64,000 nucleotides of DNA from a bacterium (lineage in GTDB: Bacteria > Myxococcota_A > Bradymonadia > Bradymonadales > Bradymonadaceae). How positions within the stretch are numbered: the stretch's first letter is position 1; each line of letters begins with the position of its first letter. The notes under the pieces are model-generated. The model saw only the letters and a list, made by a program, of their open reading frames with translations, was not told the origin of the DNA and searched no databases. The position numbers and the translations under genes were made by a program. Where the stretch lies: assembly GCA_030427705.1 (NCBI GenBank), contig JAUIBR010000013.1, forward strand, positions 62,001 to 126,000, given 5' to 3'. Below are positions 1 through 14,700 of this stretch, one piece after another.

Positions 1-3000
1 GGCGGCGATTACCGTTCCAGGCTCAAACGTCACCGAAGCGCCGTTTCGGAATGCGATATCGCCTGCCGTTAACCATTCGGTCTGTGCGGTCTCCACGTGC
101 GAGATCGACCTAGCTGTTCCGCCCGAGGCTGAACCGTTTCGTAGCCAGAACCCGCGACCCATCTCGTTGCCGGTGAAGGTGGTACCTACAAAACTGAGCG
201 TGTTCGTGGTCATGAACGAGTTGACGCCCAACTGCTGCAGGAAGTCGTCGGGGGTGATGTCGTACGTCATCGTCGTCCAGTCGATCGAAAGGCCGTCTTC
301 CAAGTCCTGCGTCCACAGGCCGGTGGCCGCGTGTGCAGGGTCGAGGTCGCGCATGGTGACACCGGATGCCGTTAGGTCTGCATTGCGACGAATGTCGAAG
401 AATCGGTCCGCGCCTTCCCAAACGCCACCGGAGACGTTCGCGACCGCATCGCGTTCCATGAACAACGCGTAGTCCATGTTGGTACTATCCACGTTGGTGA
501 TGGTTGCCGTCGCGCCATTCCATACGTGAATACCGGAGATAGTGCGGTTCGCCAGTCCAACAAGCGTCGTGTTCGAGACGTTCAGGACACCGCTGTTGCC
601 CGCCGACATATAGTTACGCGAGCGGCTACCGGGAGATGCTTGGAACGTGGCACCATCAACGTTGATGGTAGCACTACTAACCGGCTGCAAAGTCACGTCT
701 TCCAACAGCGCTCCTGGCTGAACGTCAATGGTTGAACCAGCCCCGGTCGCATAGGCCAAACGAATTGCGGAAGGGTTGCCCTTCAACGTGACTCCATTTG
801 GAATCACCAACGTCCCGCCCTGCCGCACGTCGATATTCTGGTCGTACAACGTGTACTCAGATTCGCCGCCGATAGGTTGAAGCGTCGCGCTGGCGACATC
901 CAAGTCACCACGAAGGACAATACCCTGGCCCTTCTGGCCACCAACATAAGTCAAGTTGGCCAACGTCGATGGATTTGCGTCATCGAAGTCGTTTGGTGTT
1001 AGGGCGATTGGAATGTCCTCGGCACCCATATCAAACGTCGCCGAGGTTACGTTCAATCGCGACGCCCCTGCGGTGTCGAGCATGATGATACCGTAGGTTA
1101 CGCGGGTGGATTCCGCATCGATGAACGTCGATGTTCCGATTGGGTCCAAAACGCCGCTGTTCTGCGCAACGATTCCGGCGTTGTTGTCGGCAAAGACCGA
1201 GGTGCCGACCGAAAGGACTCCAGTTCCGGTGGCGTATGCGCCCCATTCGAGACTCGTAAATGAGGAACCAGTGACCGTCACAACGCCGCTAGTATCTGCG
1301 CGGACGCCGCGCTGCGTGCGTTGATCGGGGTTAGTCAGTGGAGCTTGCGACTCAAACGTGCAGCCAGTCACGGACGTGGTCGCACGGGAGTGCACGATCG
1401 TCCGGTTCTGGGTGTTGGTCATGAGGAAGTTCACGTTTGTGAACGTCGAGCTGCTGCCCGGATCACTGTAAAAACGGACGTCTTCGACGCTGGTATTCGA
1501 GAGCGCCATTGTCGCTCCGAAACGGTTTTGGATGTACCAATCGGCACCAGGGTTGACGCTTCGGATTGGAATGCCATCGATGGTGATGGAAGCGGCCGAC
1601 TGCGAAACGTTGCCGGTCAGGTAGAGCTCTGTTGCACCATCCAGTCCAGCGAGCGAGTACACGTTTTCATGGTCGCCGTCGCCGACCAGCATCCAACGTC
1701 TGTCGGTCGCAGGACCCGTGATGGTCGTCCCTGTAAAGTCCGCCGGTTGTGTGACCGAGAACACATCTGGATCGAGAATCACACCGGAATCCAAGCTCGT
1801 TCCGATGATCTGTGTGTTGGTGAGCGATGCTCCAACGCTTGCGCGATACGATTGGAATCGAACGCCAGTTCCGACATGGCCGGCATCGGTCAGGTCGACC
1901 GTGTTGCCATCTCCAGCAAAGCTCGCGAAGTTCCAGATATCGATACCGAGGTCAGCATCGAGGAGTTCGTTGTTGTTGAATTCTGACCCGCCATCGACGC
2001 GAGCTGCAGTCGACAAATACTGGAAACGATTGTCCGCAACCATCACGCTCGGTCCGGTGATGCGCAGCCCGTTTTGAATGCGTGGGACAATATTGACACC
2101 CACGAATTGGTTGTCGCCGATATAGCCGGTATCGCTAACGGTCATCATGGTTCGAGCGCGGGTGTCGGTCGACTCAAAGCGGGTGAACTCCGCAAAGACT
2201 CGTCGTGGATTTAGCTCCAAGTTCGTGACGCGGCCGTTTCGGATCACAAACTCGCTGTTGACGCCGGCTATATGCCGTCGCGTACCATCCTCACTTCCTA
2301 CCAACGTGGCTCCTTCCAGCCACATCGTCGAGTTTGCGCCTGCGTTCCAGCCGATGCCTTCGAACGTCGCCGCACCGGAATCCAGGATTGCGCTTCCATT
2401 AACGGTAATCTGGAAGCCGTCCGTTGGCGTCGCGATGATCCGAGCGTTGTCGTCGACCCTCGCGAAACTGCTGATGTTAATGTTCTCGTCCACGCGATAC
2501 TCGCCAGCTGGCAAGAGAACATCGGTGAGCGTTCCGGTCAGAATTACTGGTGTTGCGGGGTCAACCGAGGCATTGGCCCGGCACAGAATCCTGCCGCCAT
2601 AACAGACCTCATTTCCACTCGCGCCACTTGTTCCGATCGTGCAGGTGCTGCCACTGGCTACACCCTCATCGACCTGACCGTCGCAGTTGTCGTCAAGGCC
2701 ATTGCAGGTCTCGGGCTGAATATTCATCGGGTCGCACATCGGCGGTGCGGTCTCGCAGTCATTCCGAGTGGGGTTGCAGACTTCACCCGCTGGACACGTG
2801 GTTGGATCGCTTACGCGACAACCTGCTGCGCATCGACCCAGTGAATTGCAGTACTCGCCCGTGGCACAGTCCGTATCGACGACACATTCGGGTGGTAGCG
2901 GGTCACAGGAGTGCGCGACGGAGTTACATTCAAATCCGATTGGGCAGTTGTCTGGGAGCGTTCGACAGCCCACCTCGCAGTATTGTGACGGCGAGCAATA

Positions 3001-5769
3001 GTTGTCGAAGGCGCATTCCGCGTCGGTGAAACAGTCGTTGATTCGGTCTTCGCATCGGCGAAGTCCGGGTTCGCAAATCTGACCGAGTGCACAGTTATCA
3101 GGCGCCGTACGGCAGCCCACGCGGCAGAACCCGTTGACATCACAGTACTCATCGGCGCCACAGGCAGAATCACTGCCACATTGTGTCGGTATTACCGTAC
3201 AGCCGCCTTGAAGCTGATCGCAGATTTGACCGCCAGGACAAGGTGTCTGCGGGTCACGACAATCGTCAGTTTCGAAGAAGACCTGGATGTCGCGCAGAAC
3301 CGGCTTGTTCTGCGTGTTGGTCGTTGTCAGCTCGAACTCCATCTCCAAGTACCGCATGTCTGGCGGCAGCAAGTTGAACAGGTCGACCGGAGACGTCGGG
3401 TAGTAGATGGTCCATGACTCTTGATCGAGCGTTGCGCGGTCGTCGCTGGCGCGGACTCGGACTTCGATTTGCGAACCCGCAGGCTCGAACGCAGTCCATG
3501 TCAACGCGCGGAAGCGCACGAGCTGGCCGGCGTCGAAGATATTGCGCCACGTGCCTTCATTGGCGGTGTAGTTCAACAGCTGGAATCCGGTGTTGTCGCT
3601 ATAGCTGTATGGAGACACGCCCTGGGTCGGGTTGTCGTATCGCACAATGCTGTAGGTCCCCAAAGGGACACCGTCTTGCCGCATCTTGATAAGACCGCTG
3701 GACCCAAGCGCGATACCCCAGAGATTCCCATCGTCGTCGATCGTCACGCCGCGGGCATTTCGTTGGTCGGTCATACCTGTGTCGGCACCGCGAATCGAGA
3801 AGATCTCCCAGGTGTTGGTGCTTGGGCGGAACTTGCCGATCGTGCTTGAATTGTAACCAGCGGCATAAACCGAACCGTCGAGTCCGACCACCATTCCGGT
3901 GGTCAAGGAAAACGGATCTGCTCCGGGGTAGACGTGATGCGTCCACGTTGTGGTGTCGGGTTCAAACTGCCAGATGCCATTGCTGTAGTCGGCATACCAA
4001 ACGTCGTTGTTTCCATCGATTGCGAGGCCGTAACGCGTTCCGCCTGGCGCACAGTGAACGTTCGTCACTGTGGCGGTCTGGGTGTCGATCTCCGAAATGC
4101 AGTTATTGGTGAACGCACTTGTGAATAGCCGCCCCTGGCTGTCGATGACGACGCCATAAACACTCTGGCCAACCGGCACGACGTTGAGCACGTTGCAATC
4201 GGTATCGACGCGATAGACCTCACGCGAATTCCAGGTACCAAACCAAGCGTTATTGTCTTGGTCAACCGCGACACCGCGCACAAGGTCGGTAGGGTTGCCG
4301 AGCCGGACCTGACATTTGAGGCACTCATCAAGCATCGGGTCGGCAGCCGTGTTTACAACCTCGCCTCCTGTGATTCGGCCGTCGCCGTTTAGGTCACGCG
4401 ACGTCTGGATAACACCGTCGTTGTTGCGGTCGATGCAATCTGCAGGATTGGTGATGAGGTGGCTGGCCGTGCCGTCACCGCGGTGCGCGACCCAGGCATT
4501 TCCGACGAGGTCGACGCTGGTTCGCGACGGATTCTCTCCAATGTAAATCCGAGCTTCCTCGCGGCCGGAGCGGGTGTTCCAACGTGAGACCGTGTTCTCG
4601 GCACTGTTAGGAACCCAGATGGCGTTGCGTTGGATCGACCCCTGACCAAGCGTCACACCCCCATCAGGTGCCGGCGCAACGGTCGGGTCACCAAAACCGG
4701 TCTCGCCTGGGAAAATCTGACCTTCGCTACATGGTCCGCAGGTACCACATCGATTCAGAACGCCTTCATCAATCTGGCCATCGCAGTCATCGTCGACGCC
4801 GTTGCAGATTTCGCGAGGTGCCGGACCACATGTTCCACAGCTGTTCAGCAGGTTTTCGTCAGGTTGCCCGTCGCAGTCGTTGTCCAACCCATCACAGGTC
4901 TCTTCGTCTGGAAGCGTTTGATTTTCACACGTGTCCCAGATGCCACCGACGCAGGTCTGGGTTCCGCCACTGCAGATACCCACGTTCTCGGTCAGCGGTG
5001 CGCCTTCATAACAAGGTCGGGTCGCGCCTTCGGCACAGCGATTGCCGCATACACCATCGTCAACCAAGCCGTTGCAGTCGTCGTCTAAGCTATTGCAAAC
5101 CTCCACGGGAACCTCGCCACACACACCGCACGCATTCAGAACGCCGTCATCGATATTGCCATCGCAATCGTCGTCGATGCCGTTGCATGTCTCGGCAGGC
5201 AGCGCACCGCACGTTCCGCAGGCATTGAGCAGGCCTTCATCGGCCTGGCCGTCGCAGTTGTCGTCGATGCCGTTGCAGGTCTCCGTCGCACCGGGGTTAG
5301 CATTGGGATTATTGTCATTGCAGTCCGGCCCAAGGCAGGCGCGGCCCGCACCGTAGCCGTCGTTGTCATTGTCGATGCAGATATTGGCCGGCACACATGC
5401 CTCGCCACCGCCGGGGAAGCGCTCACACTCCCAGCCTTCGTCGCATTCGAACACGTCGCACTCACGCGTGCAGACATTATATTCGGGGCCCTCCAAGCAG
5501 ATGCCGCTCTGGCAATCTGCATCACCCTCGCACTCTTCGCCGAACTGGCCGGTTGGAATCAGGAAGTCTGGCCCGTCGTCGGTACCCATGTCCCTGCCGG
5601 CATCATCGTCGCCACCGAAGTCCTCTGGCGTCATATCGCCGGAGGCATCCATGCCAGAATCTGACATATTATTAACGTTATTCTGATTGTTCGAACGTGA
5701 ACCGGTTCCCGTCGTGTCATCGCCGCATGCGATGGCGAAGATCGCCAATGCGGCTGCGATGTAGCGCTT
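1..5769 (-). other. Module 2: lipoprotein-like MopE/propeller/Cys-repeat/beta-helix protein (partial)
   Basis: After the lipobox Cys (residue 3120) comes a short NNQNNVNN linker and a Met/Asp-rich stretch. Then follows a run of MopE-type motifs (CIDNDNDGYG..., CNGIDDNCDG, CNGIDDDCDG, CNSLDDDCNG; about 5380-4760). An NHL/Vgb-like propeller follows (about 4640-3650), recognised by repeats such as WVPNSAENTVSRWN and AIDGNNDVWYADYSNGIW. Next is a discoidin-like beta region (3540-3260) and then Dickkopf-like Cys repeats (CGSDSACGADEYCDVNGFC type, 3230-2720) with another CNGLDDNCDG. From about 2600 to the window edge the sequence is a right-handed beta-helix-like repeat of the parallel-beta type (short turns with N/G and alternating hydrophobics). 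This is the usual architecture of secreted myxobacterial-type adhesins. Continuation beyond position 1 is unknown. Confidence 0.65.
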
Positions 5770-8700
5770 CGACCAACGACGGCGTGTCGCGAACCAACCA
5801 AAGAGTGCGAAGACCAGGAACACCGAACCGGGCCGTGGTCCTGAACTTGCCGATGCGCACCCGCAACCGTCTTCTTCAGTCTCGGGGCGGTTTGGACCAC
5901 CGCCGTTCGTGTTGTTGACGTTGTTTGTGCCGTTATTCGAGTTGTTGACGTTATTAGCGTTGTTCGCGTTGTTCACATTGTTCGCGTTGTTAACGTTGTT
6001 CTGGTTGTTGTTGGGATTTTCGTCCGGTTCAACCAAGAGGATATCACCAAAGATGCTTGGATCATCAAGCATTTCGCTAATGCCCGTGCCCCAAAGCCAA
6101 GCCTCGCGCGGCTGAACCGCAGACCCGTCTCGGATGGTGACCAAAAGCTGGAGCGTATCACCGACGGCGAGTGCCGACGTGGTGGCTGCATCAACCGTCC
6201 ATCGGATGATCTGTGTATCGCCTTCCGTGGTGGCCTCCGAAACGCCCGCTGAATCAGTTGCACCATCAGCGCGTGTCCATTGCACATCACCCAGAACCGT
6301 GCCCGAGCGAGCCAGCCGCAACAAGATGGCGTCCTCGGCGTCTTCGGTGGAATCCTCGGTGCGTACCTCGATCATCAGTCCCTCGTCCGTCCAGATTGCA
6401 CGAAGGTCGCCTCCGCTAACAGCAGCGCCGGACAATGGTCCGAGTGGTCGGTACCGAATCGGCTCGGCGGTCGCTTCACCCAACGAGTCTGCTTCCAAGG
6501 TGTCCACGTTCATCGCCTGCAGTTCGAGGTCTTCGTACACGCTGAACGAAGTGCGGGCGACCGTCGCCGAATCAACCCGAAGATGCACTGCATAGAAGCC
6601 TGGCTGCAGCGTTGATGTATCCACGCTAACCACATCTTCCTCGAAACCGTTTGCGCCAACCGTGACGGTCGACGTTCCAAATGGTTGGGCGAGTCCCGGG
6701 GCGGTGATTTCGACCACGGCTTGCGCGTCTTCGTCACCATCATTGGTCACTCGCCAGGTCAGATCGACGCTATTGCCCAATTGGACCGGGTCCATCGAAA
6801 CCGAAATCGTTCCGGTCAACGACGTACCAATCCCAAACCCTGCTTGGCTGCGGGCGAGCTCACTAGCGCCGCTGCGCAACACCGACGTAATCAGACAGTC
6901 GCCCAAGATGGTGCCGTCCAACTGCCAATCGATATGCTTTGTATCGTTTCCGTTCGGCGAAACTGGGCCAAGATCGATGGTCTGTGTGAACTCTGCTGGG
7001 TCAACGCCGTCGCAATCGACGGTGGTTTCGGCGGTTGCCTGACCAATCGCCTGGATTGGACTCAGGTTGCGCAATCGATGCGAGATGCGCACAGAATCAA
7101 AAGCTTCGTAGGTCGACGCGGATGTGAAGACCGCGAAGTCCAACGATGCGGGGCTGATTACATCGGCAGTGAGCGGATTGCAGTCGTCATCAATTCCGTT
7201 GCCAAGGACCTCGGGCGTGGCCGGATTCACGGTACCCAACATATCGTTGCAATCCTGTGGCACACAGAATCCGTCGCCATCGTCATCCGTACCGGTGCAT
7301 CCTTCTGGAGCTGGCGTGACCGAGACCGTGAACTCTTGCAGTGCGACGCCTCCGGCGGTGTCTTCGACCGCAATGACAAAGCGTGCGTTTTGCGCGCCTG
7401 CCGTCCAAGTCAGACGCCCATTGGCCGTGACATTGGCGCCAACTGGACCGACCACAAGGCCGAACGTCAGGCTGTCACCTTCGGTGTCGGTAGCCGTCGC
7501 CTGATAGTCAAGCAGCGCACCTTCAACAATGTCAGTTGGTGGCATACTTGTGAACGTCGGTGGCATATTCACGCAAGGACTCGAAACCACACCTGACGGA
7601 CCAGCGGACCACGCCAAAACCTCACCGCTTGGTTCGACAATGCGCACAAGCCAAGACCGAGCAACGCCCTGCGCCTCTTGGCTTTGACCAGCGAGTGAAA
7701 CGTCGACAAACTGACCTGCTTCGCGATCTGAACCCAGACTATCGCTTGCGAGGACGACGCTTCCTGCGTTTGTGAGTTCAACAAGCTCAACTTGGGATTG
7801 CCCCGACGCTGGTGCCGTACCGATGCTTCCGACACGAACGCTAGCTTGAACGTCGGTCGCGCAATCAACGGTTTGAATTGAGACGTTATCCAAGACCAAC
7901 TCAGGTTCTGGGAACGCCGATGGGAATGGACGGAGCATGTCGCCCTGGTCGAAGTAGCGGTCACCGCCACCAAACACCTGCGCGATGACCGGTGACGAGG
8001 CTCGGATGTCTGCGGTTTGTGAATCCGAAAGCACGAGCTTCCCAAACGGTGGGAGTGTCGCGGCAACGCCATCGACCTCAACCGCAGCACCGGCTGGGCC
8101 AGCCAGAATCACGCTGTCGCCTCCATCGTTTTGGAAGGTGTACGTCAAAATCGACGTGCCCAGTCGGCCCGCGACCTGCGTGATGTCTTCGCCCACATAG
8201 TCGATGGTCGAGACACCTGGCCGCGAAATATCACCCGCAATCAGCGAGACAGGGCCGTCGGACACCAGTCGCAATCCGTTCAGATTGCCCAGACCGGTTT
8301 GGAACGCGTAGTCGCCGGCTGCGACGGTTCCGGACGTCAGCTGCGTACCGTCCTCGCGATACACCGTGTAGTCAGCGTCTTCGTAGGCCATCACGACGAT
8401 CGCGCCGCCGTTTGGACCACGTGCTCGGATATTGAAGCGGAACTCATTTCCGACATCACCAGCGGCGGCCAGCGCGCGGTCTGCAGGAGGCACGACGGAC
8501 ATGCCAGTCACGGAGGCGGAGTGCACGATGATATTGCCGGTCGACGCGAGGTCGTACACAACCCCGGCGCTTAGACCTTGCGGCTCCCATGCTTGCCCAG
8601 CAATCAGACCGAGGTTGGCCAAGGTCGTTCCGATACCGTCATGCAGCGTGATGGCGGTGTCTTCCAATGCCACGACAATGACACGGTTGTTCACCGTTTG

Positions 8701-11700
8701 CGTCGGTGCATAGAGCATGAAGTCTTTGCCAACTCGGTTGCCCGTCAGGTCTTGGTGGTAGAAATCACCGCCGAAGTCGTCGACAAAAATCTCATGGGTG
8801 AGATAGGCCTGAACCGGTCGGTCGGCGAGGATGACAAAGGCATCCTGCAACGGCGTCGGCGTCCCCATATCGTCGTATTCAACTGGCACGAGGGTTGGCG
8901 ATTCCGCGGTCAAATCGCCGCTGGCAAGCTCAAGTCCGGTCGCAGGGTCGATGACCTGATATGCAGTATCTTCTGCGGCCAAGAGCACCAATTCGGACGG
9001 TTGGTCCTGAACTGCGATATAGGTTCCGGTCAGCGGTTCGTCAGCTTGCGAACTACCTCGAACGTTGTTGGTCTCGTCGCTTTCGGTCACGACATCAAGC
9101 GGGTCAACCTGTGCGAAGACCACGTTGCTCTCAAACGCGACGGCCCCCGAAACAGCCACATTCAACACGGCGGACTCGCCAGGGTTCAGGACAGGAACGG
9201 TCGCCGTTCCAAACAACGTATCGCCGGCGCCACGTCCTGCAACGAAGTCGGACTCTTCATAGATATCGATGTCCGTGGTTAACGTCGATGCAGTGTCACC
9301 GGCATTGCTGATGGTCACATCTACGGAGCCCGAGCGTGTGCCCGCGGCAGTGGACGTGCCCGACATATCGATATTGCTGATCACCAGATCGACGCCGACT
9401 GCGGTGGCGGCGACACGGACGACGAAGCGGTGTTCCGTTGTGTCTCCGCGCGAATCAGTCGCGACGAGACGAATCCAATGTGTTCCAACATCGCCAGCCT
9501 GCGGCGTCCAATCGACGTCAGCCGTGGAGCCATTCGCGGTGAAGACCGCGCCGGTAGGCAGGTCTGGAGCGGTCCACGTCACCGTGTCGCCGCCGTCGAC
9601 ATCACTTGCCGAAGCGGTATAGGTCCATGGTTGCCCAACAACCAAACGGCGGAGCGGACGTGAATCAATACGTGGCGGATTATTGGTGAGCGGTATGGTC
9701 GAAACGCTGAGCGTGAACTCCTGCGATGTCGTGGCACCCCAACGATCCGACGCGATGAGAACGACATCGAAATCACCTGCTCGAAGCGGCTCACCCGTTA
9801 GTTCACCGTTCTCAAAACGCACGCCCGGTGGACGGATCGGCGCGTCAACGAAGACAGTGTCGCCATCAGGGTCGTTGGTCGTTGGCGTGTACGTAAGGCT
9901 TGTTCCAACCGAACCGGAGGTCGGCGGAGTCGATGTGAAGGTCGGCGGGTTGTTGCCACTTGGTTCCGCGTCGGTTGGGCGGACGTTCATGACGATCGAC
10001 CCGATATTATCGGATTCGTCCCGTTCGTCGACGACGCCATCGACATCTGCTTCCAAGGTCAATACGTAGAGCCCAAGATAGTTGGTCGAATCGAGCTGGA
10101 ACTGCACAGGGGTCGCAGTACCTGCCGCCGTGGCTGGTACATCAATTGTCTGTAACGTCGTCGGTTGGTCGAGCCCACGTCGAATCTTGAGCCGAGCCCT
10201 GGTTTCCCCGACATCAGCGGTGGAAGTATTCACAATATTGCCAGTAATTGTCACCATATCGCCATTGGCCACATCACCCACGGACGACATCGTTGCGGCG
10301 AGATTGGGCAAGCTTGAGAACTCATTCACGGCAACGGCGATGGCTTCCACCAGGCCAACAGCTTGGCATCCGTCAGCGGCGAGACCGGCCAACGCTGCGT
10401 CGATCGCAGCCACCACATCGGCTTGTCCGCGAGCCGACATTTCAGTCTTAAACGCGTTCAAGACATTGGTCAGGCGGTTGATGTCGCTTGGTTCACATCC
10501 ATCCAAGGCAGCATCTTGTGCGATTGCGACGTTTGCAGTGCCTCGAATCAGCTCGATATCTTCGGACCGAACAGCATCAAAGTAGGCTTGCATCGAAGTC
10601 TTCGTTTCGGGTTCGACCAGCGCAACCTGGAAGCTGGTGTTCGGCCCCTGAATGCCCCGTTCTACTTCGAACGCGGTTGGTGGTACTTCGACCGTGACCC
10701 CAAAGAATTCAGGCAAGATGCTTGGCGCGAGTGCCGGCCCGGTCAACGTCAACATCAGCTGCTCCGTTTGACCTGGCAACACAACGCTACCTGATGGTGC
10801 CAAAGAGGCAGGAATCGTCGGTTGTGTTGCCACTTGCAGCGTCGGAGTCTGGCCGACATTCCCGGTGTTCGTAATGGACACCGGCACCGTCTTCACTTCA
10901 CCCGGAGTCAGGTAGACGATCGGCTCTTCAACACTGACCATCCACCCGTCGATACTTGGGACGGTTTGTTGCCAATCAATCTGGCCCGTTGTTGTGCCGA
11001 CCGCGTCAAAGGTGACTGTGTAGCTGGTGCCCGGAGACGGCCACGCACCCGTCGGGCGCACCTGGAACCCAACGTAGGTCGACTCGCCCGGCGCAAGACT
11101 CACCGATGGTGATGCCAGTTCCACGGAGAATTCAGGGATGTCTACTGAAGCAGCGAGATTGTAGGTGGCACGGTTGGCACCATAATGGGTGATACGAAGT
11201 AGTCGTGCTGTCTCTCGGGCGCCTGCGGTATCCGTGCTGAACCGTTCATTCTCAATCACCTCCAGGCGAACCTCGTCTTGTGCGGGGACTTCCACCGTGT
11301 AGATGAACCAATCGCTCGCCAGCAATCCGCTTGGCCCTTCGGCCTGAACATTGATGACTTTCGCGCCTGGCGTCGCACCTGGATTCGGCTCAACACGAAG
11401 CTGGCCCCCTTCCCAACGGATCGACATGTCCTGTGGAGCTTGAGCAGTCATAGACCAGTCCCCGGCGAGGGAAGTGGTCACATCAACATCTACCAGGGCG
11501 GGTTGAAACCCGTTAATAGTCGCGGGGGAGGCAGTCACTGTGGCCTGGTGAACGTTTGCAAGATCCAGGGTGACCTGGTCAGCAGTTGCGCCGCTCGCGA
11601 CACTCACAGTGCCGGTGGCACCTGCGAACGCGAGTGCCCCGGATACCAATTGTTGCGTTCCACCAAAAGTCAGCGTTCCACTTGTCTCTTCAAGTCGAAC

Positions 11701-14700
11701 TACGCCATCTGCCGTCAGGTTATGATTCACCGTCGTGCCAAACGCCGAGAAGTACTGGCCGGTCAGCTCGGTCGCCCCGGTCGCCTGATAGGCACCGTAG
11801 GTTTGTTCCTGTCCCGCAAGATTCAATCTGCCGGACCGAAGTCGTTGCAGGAACGGTCCGTCGATCATCGACCACGCGGCCATCGCGTTCGAAGAGGTTT
11901 GCAGAACGAGCTGCGAACCAATCACACCAAGCTCTCCGAAGGTAATCACTCCCGATGCACCGGCTGCGGGCGTCCCCTCAAAGTAGTGCGTCGCCGAGTA
12001 GTCACCGGACATCGTGAAGTCTTGAGTGTCCTCAACGACAAATCCGTTGCCACCACCCGTCCAATCGATTGCGCCATTTCCAACGCTCGCACCGTCAAGC
12101 TCAAGCGAGACATTGCCCGAGACTCCCGTCAGGACGAAGTTCTGGGGCGTTGTGGAGTTGAAGGTCACCGTGCCGGTTCCCGCCACGGAGCTGCTGTTCA
12201 CATCCACCGTGCCTTGAACATCGACGCGAGCGAGGGTCGCGCTCAACGTGCGCTGGCTGGTGGCTGAGTACGCATCACGCGCATCGCCACCTTCAGGCGC
12301 CATCACACCAAACGGCCTCTCGGTCATCACGGGATCAGACAACACCGCATTGAGTCCATCTTGGACCGATTGCCAGTTCACGATGAATGTATAGGGCCCC
12401 TGAATCATGCCATCGATAGGAAGCGCCGCGGAGACACCCAATTCGTCGACCAACGAAATGGCTTCTCCCATTTCCCAGAATCCAATCCCGACGATGGTCG
12501 CTTCGGCTCGTGCCGTGGGATCGCCCTGGTTCATACCCAGCGCACCAATTCCGTCGTTGATGAACCCACGGACCGCAGACGACCACGCCTCTGATGCCAG
12601 TTTGGAACAGACGCCGCGCGCGCCCGACCCGCAAGTAACCGCCGCCGCGAGTCCAAATTGGACGAGGCTGTACATGTAACCAAGGAAGCCTTGGATGGCG
12701 ACGAGGATGGAACCTGGTGTGATGCATGGCAGCAACGCGCCGCAGACAATCGCCTGGATCAACGTCGCGTACTGAATCAGAGCCCCGCCTGCTCCCGTAT
12801 CGGTTCGACCGATGAAGCTTCCGTCCTGAGCCCACTCAAACCAAGCTAGTCGTGGCTCTCCGGCAATAATCACCGATGACTTCGGCATGTAGACCGAGTC
12901 TCCGCGGGTCAAGGCGGCTCGCAGACGAATCTTTGCCTCAGGCGATGCAACGAATGCGTCCGAATTGACGTACTCGATGCCAGCTTGGCCAGTCAGAAAG
13001 ATGCCCCGAATACCTTGAGAGAGCGCGGCCTCCAGAATCGTGGTCGCGGAAACAACGTCATTTCCGCCAGCAGCCAGTTCGATCAGAGCGGTCTCAGCTT
13101 CCGTCGTCGCATGGCCATACGCCATCTTCAGCTCACGCGTGTTTCGTGTTGGTGCCCCAGGCAAACCAACGACTTGAATCTGTTCCCGCATCAGGTCGAT
13201 GCCGTACGTGTTGGCCAAGGTAGCCACTTCGATTCGAGCGAAACTGGAGGTCACACGCGGACGTTCGGCGAATGCGCGTTGGTTGTAGTACTCAGACAGG
13301 CGGTCCAGACGCTCACCCATATTCGACGAGTGAAGCGTGGTCAGAGTTGTCGTAAGCGCCGCTGCATAGTGGCTCAGTCCTTCAATATCCTGAGGGCTTG
13401 GCTCTTCCATCGGATCCAGAAGCGACGCCGCAGTGATGCTCTCCTCGGCGGTGATCGTGGCTGCGTCCAACAAGGTTGTGGCAGCGCGAGTCACACGTCC
13501 TGGAAGATGTGAGGACTGGATCAACAACGTCGTCATATCGACTCTATCGAGATTCGGCTCGCCGAAGTTGATGTCGAGGTCTGCGGCCTCACCGTTTCTG
13601 GCCTCGAATCCAATTCGGTCGGCGAGATTCTGGACAACAACCTCTCCCTCTCCAGGGTTCTGACCTGGTGCAAGCAATTCGACGCTCACCCACGCACTGG
13701 TCACAAACTTATCGACCAAACCACTCGTGAAGGAGGTTGAGAATTCTTCGTACGGTGCCCCCTCAACTTTTTCCAACGCTTCGATTCGCTCAAGGTCCCG
13801 AATCTCAGCTTCCGCCGTGTAGTCCACCTGCACGGAGTAGAACACCAACCCGAAGTTGCTGTTGACGTCGACGGTGTGCGAGAGCGTCACGGGCTTGCCC
13901 ACCATCTCGCCCGCGCCGCGAGTAAAGGTGAGGCTAGGGTCTCGAAATGCAAGACCGCCGCCTGCCAGAATGGTCTCAGTTTCTTCGTGGTAGACGCTGA
14001 CAATAACCTTGTGGCGCCATACCTCGGGGACACCGATCAACTCTTGACCAGGGGTTCCCACGACATCGCCAATGGCGGCATCGTTGAACGCCGGGTCCAT
14101 AGCCACCCAAGCGTTGTTGATGAACGCTTCGACCCAAACATGTTGGTCGGCTGCGTAGTCGATGACTTCCTGGGGAAGGTCCGGCGAGAAAAGCAACGCC
14201 TGAAGGTCAGAGTCATTCAGTGCCTGAATTGCAGCGTACCTCTCGGTCGCTGTTGCTCCCAAGGTGTAGCTCTCGGTGGGGTCCATGTAAGCGATTGCCA
14301 GGCCAGGATTTGCACGCAATTCGGAAAGCGTAGCGGGCGCATTCGCAAGTCCGCCATTGGTCGCAACGGCCTGCTGGGCAAGGCGAGTCTGGTCTGCAGC
14401 GGCGAGGGTCCCCTCGCGATACACCGCAGGGATTCCTGATGCGCGCAATAGCGCGACCAACAAGCTCGCCCGGTCAATTCGGTTGCCGCCATTGGCGTAC
14501 AACGCGCCACGCGAGCCATGGAGCGAGCCTTCATAGAACTGATGATCGATGCCCTGAACAAAGGCAAAAATTCGTGCTGGGTCACCGCCTAGGACACCGG
14601 CTTGATGCTGAATCGCCGGGTCCGTTGGATCGGCATCCGCGCTTGCTACAAGCTTGTCCGCAGGGAATCCGGCGCCTTGAAGTGCGACGGCTCTTCCATC

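Noticed and set aside
5900-6020. Asn-linker DNA as a microsatellite or non-coding repeat
   Set aside because: It is in frame, with synonymous AAC/AAT changes, and encodes a protein linker.
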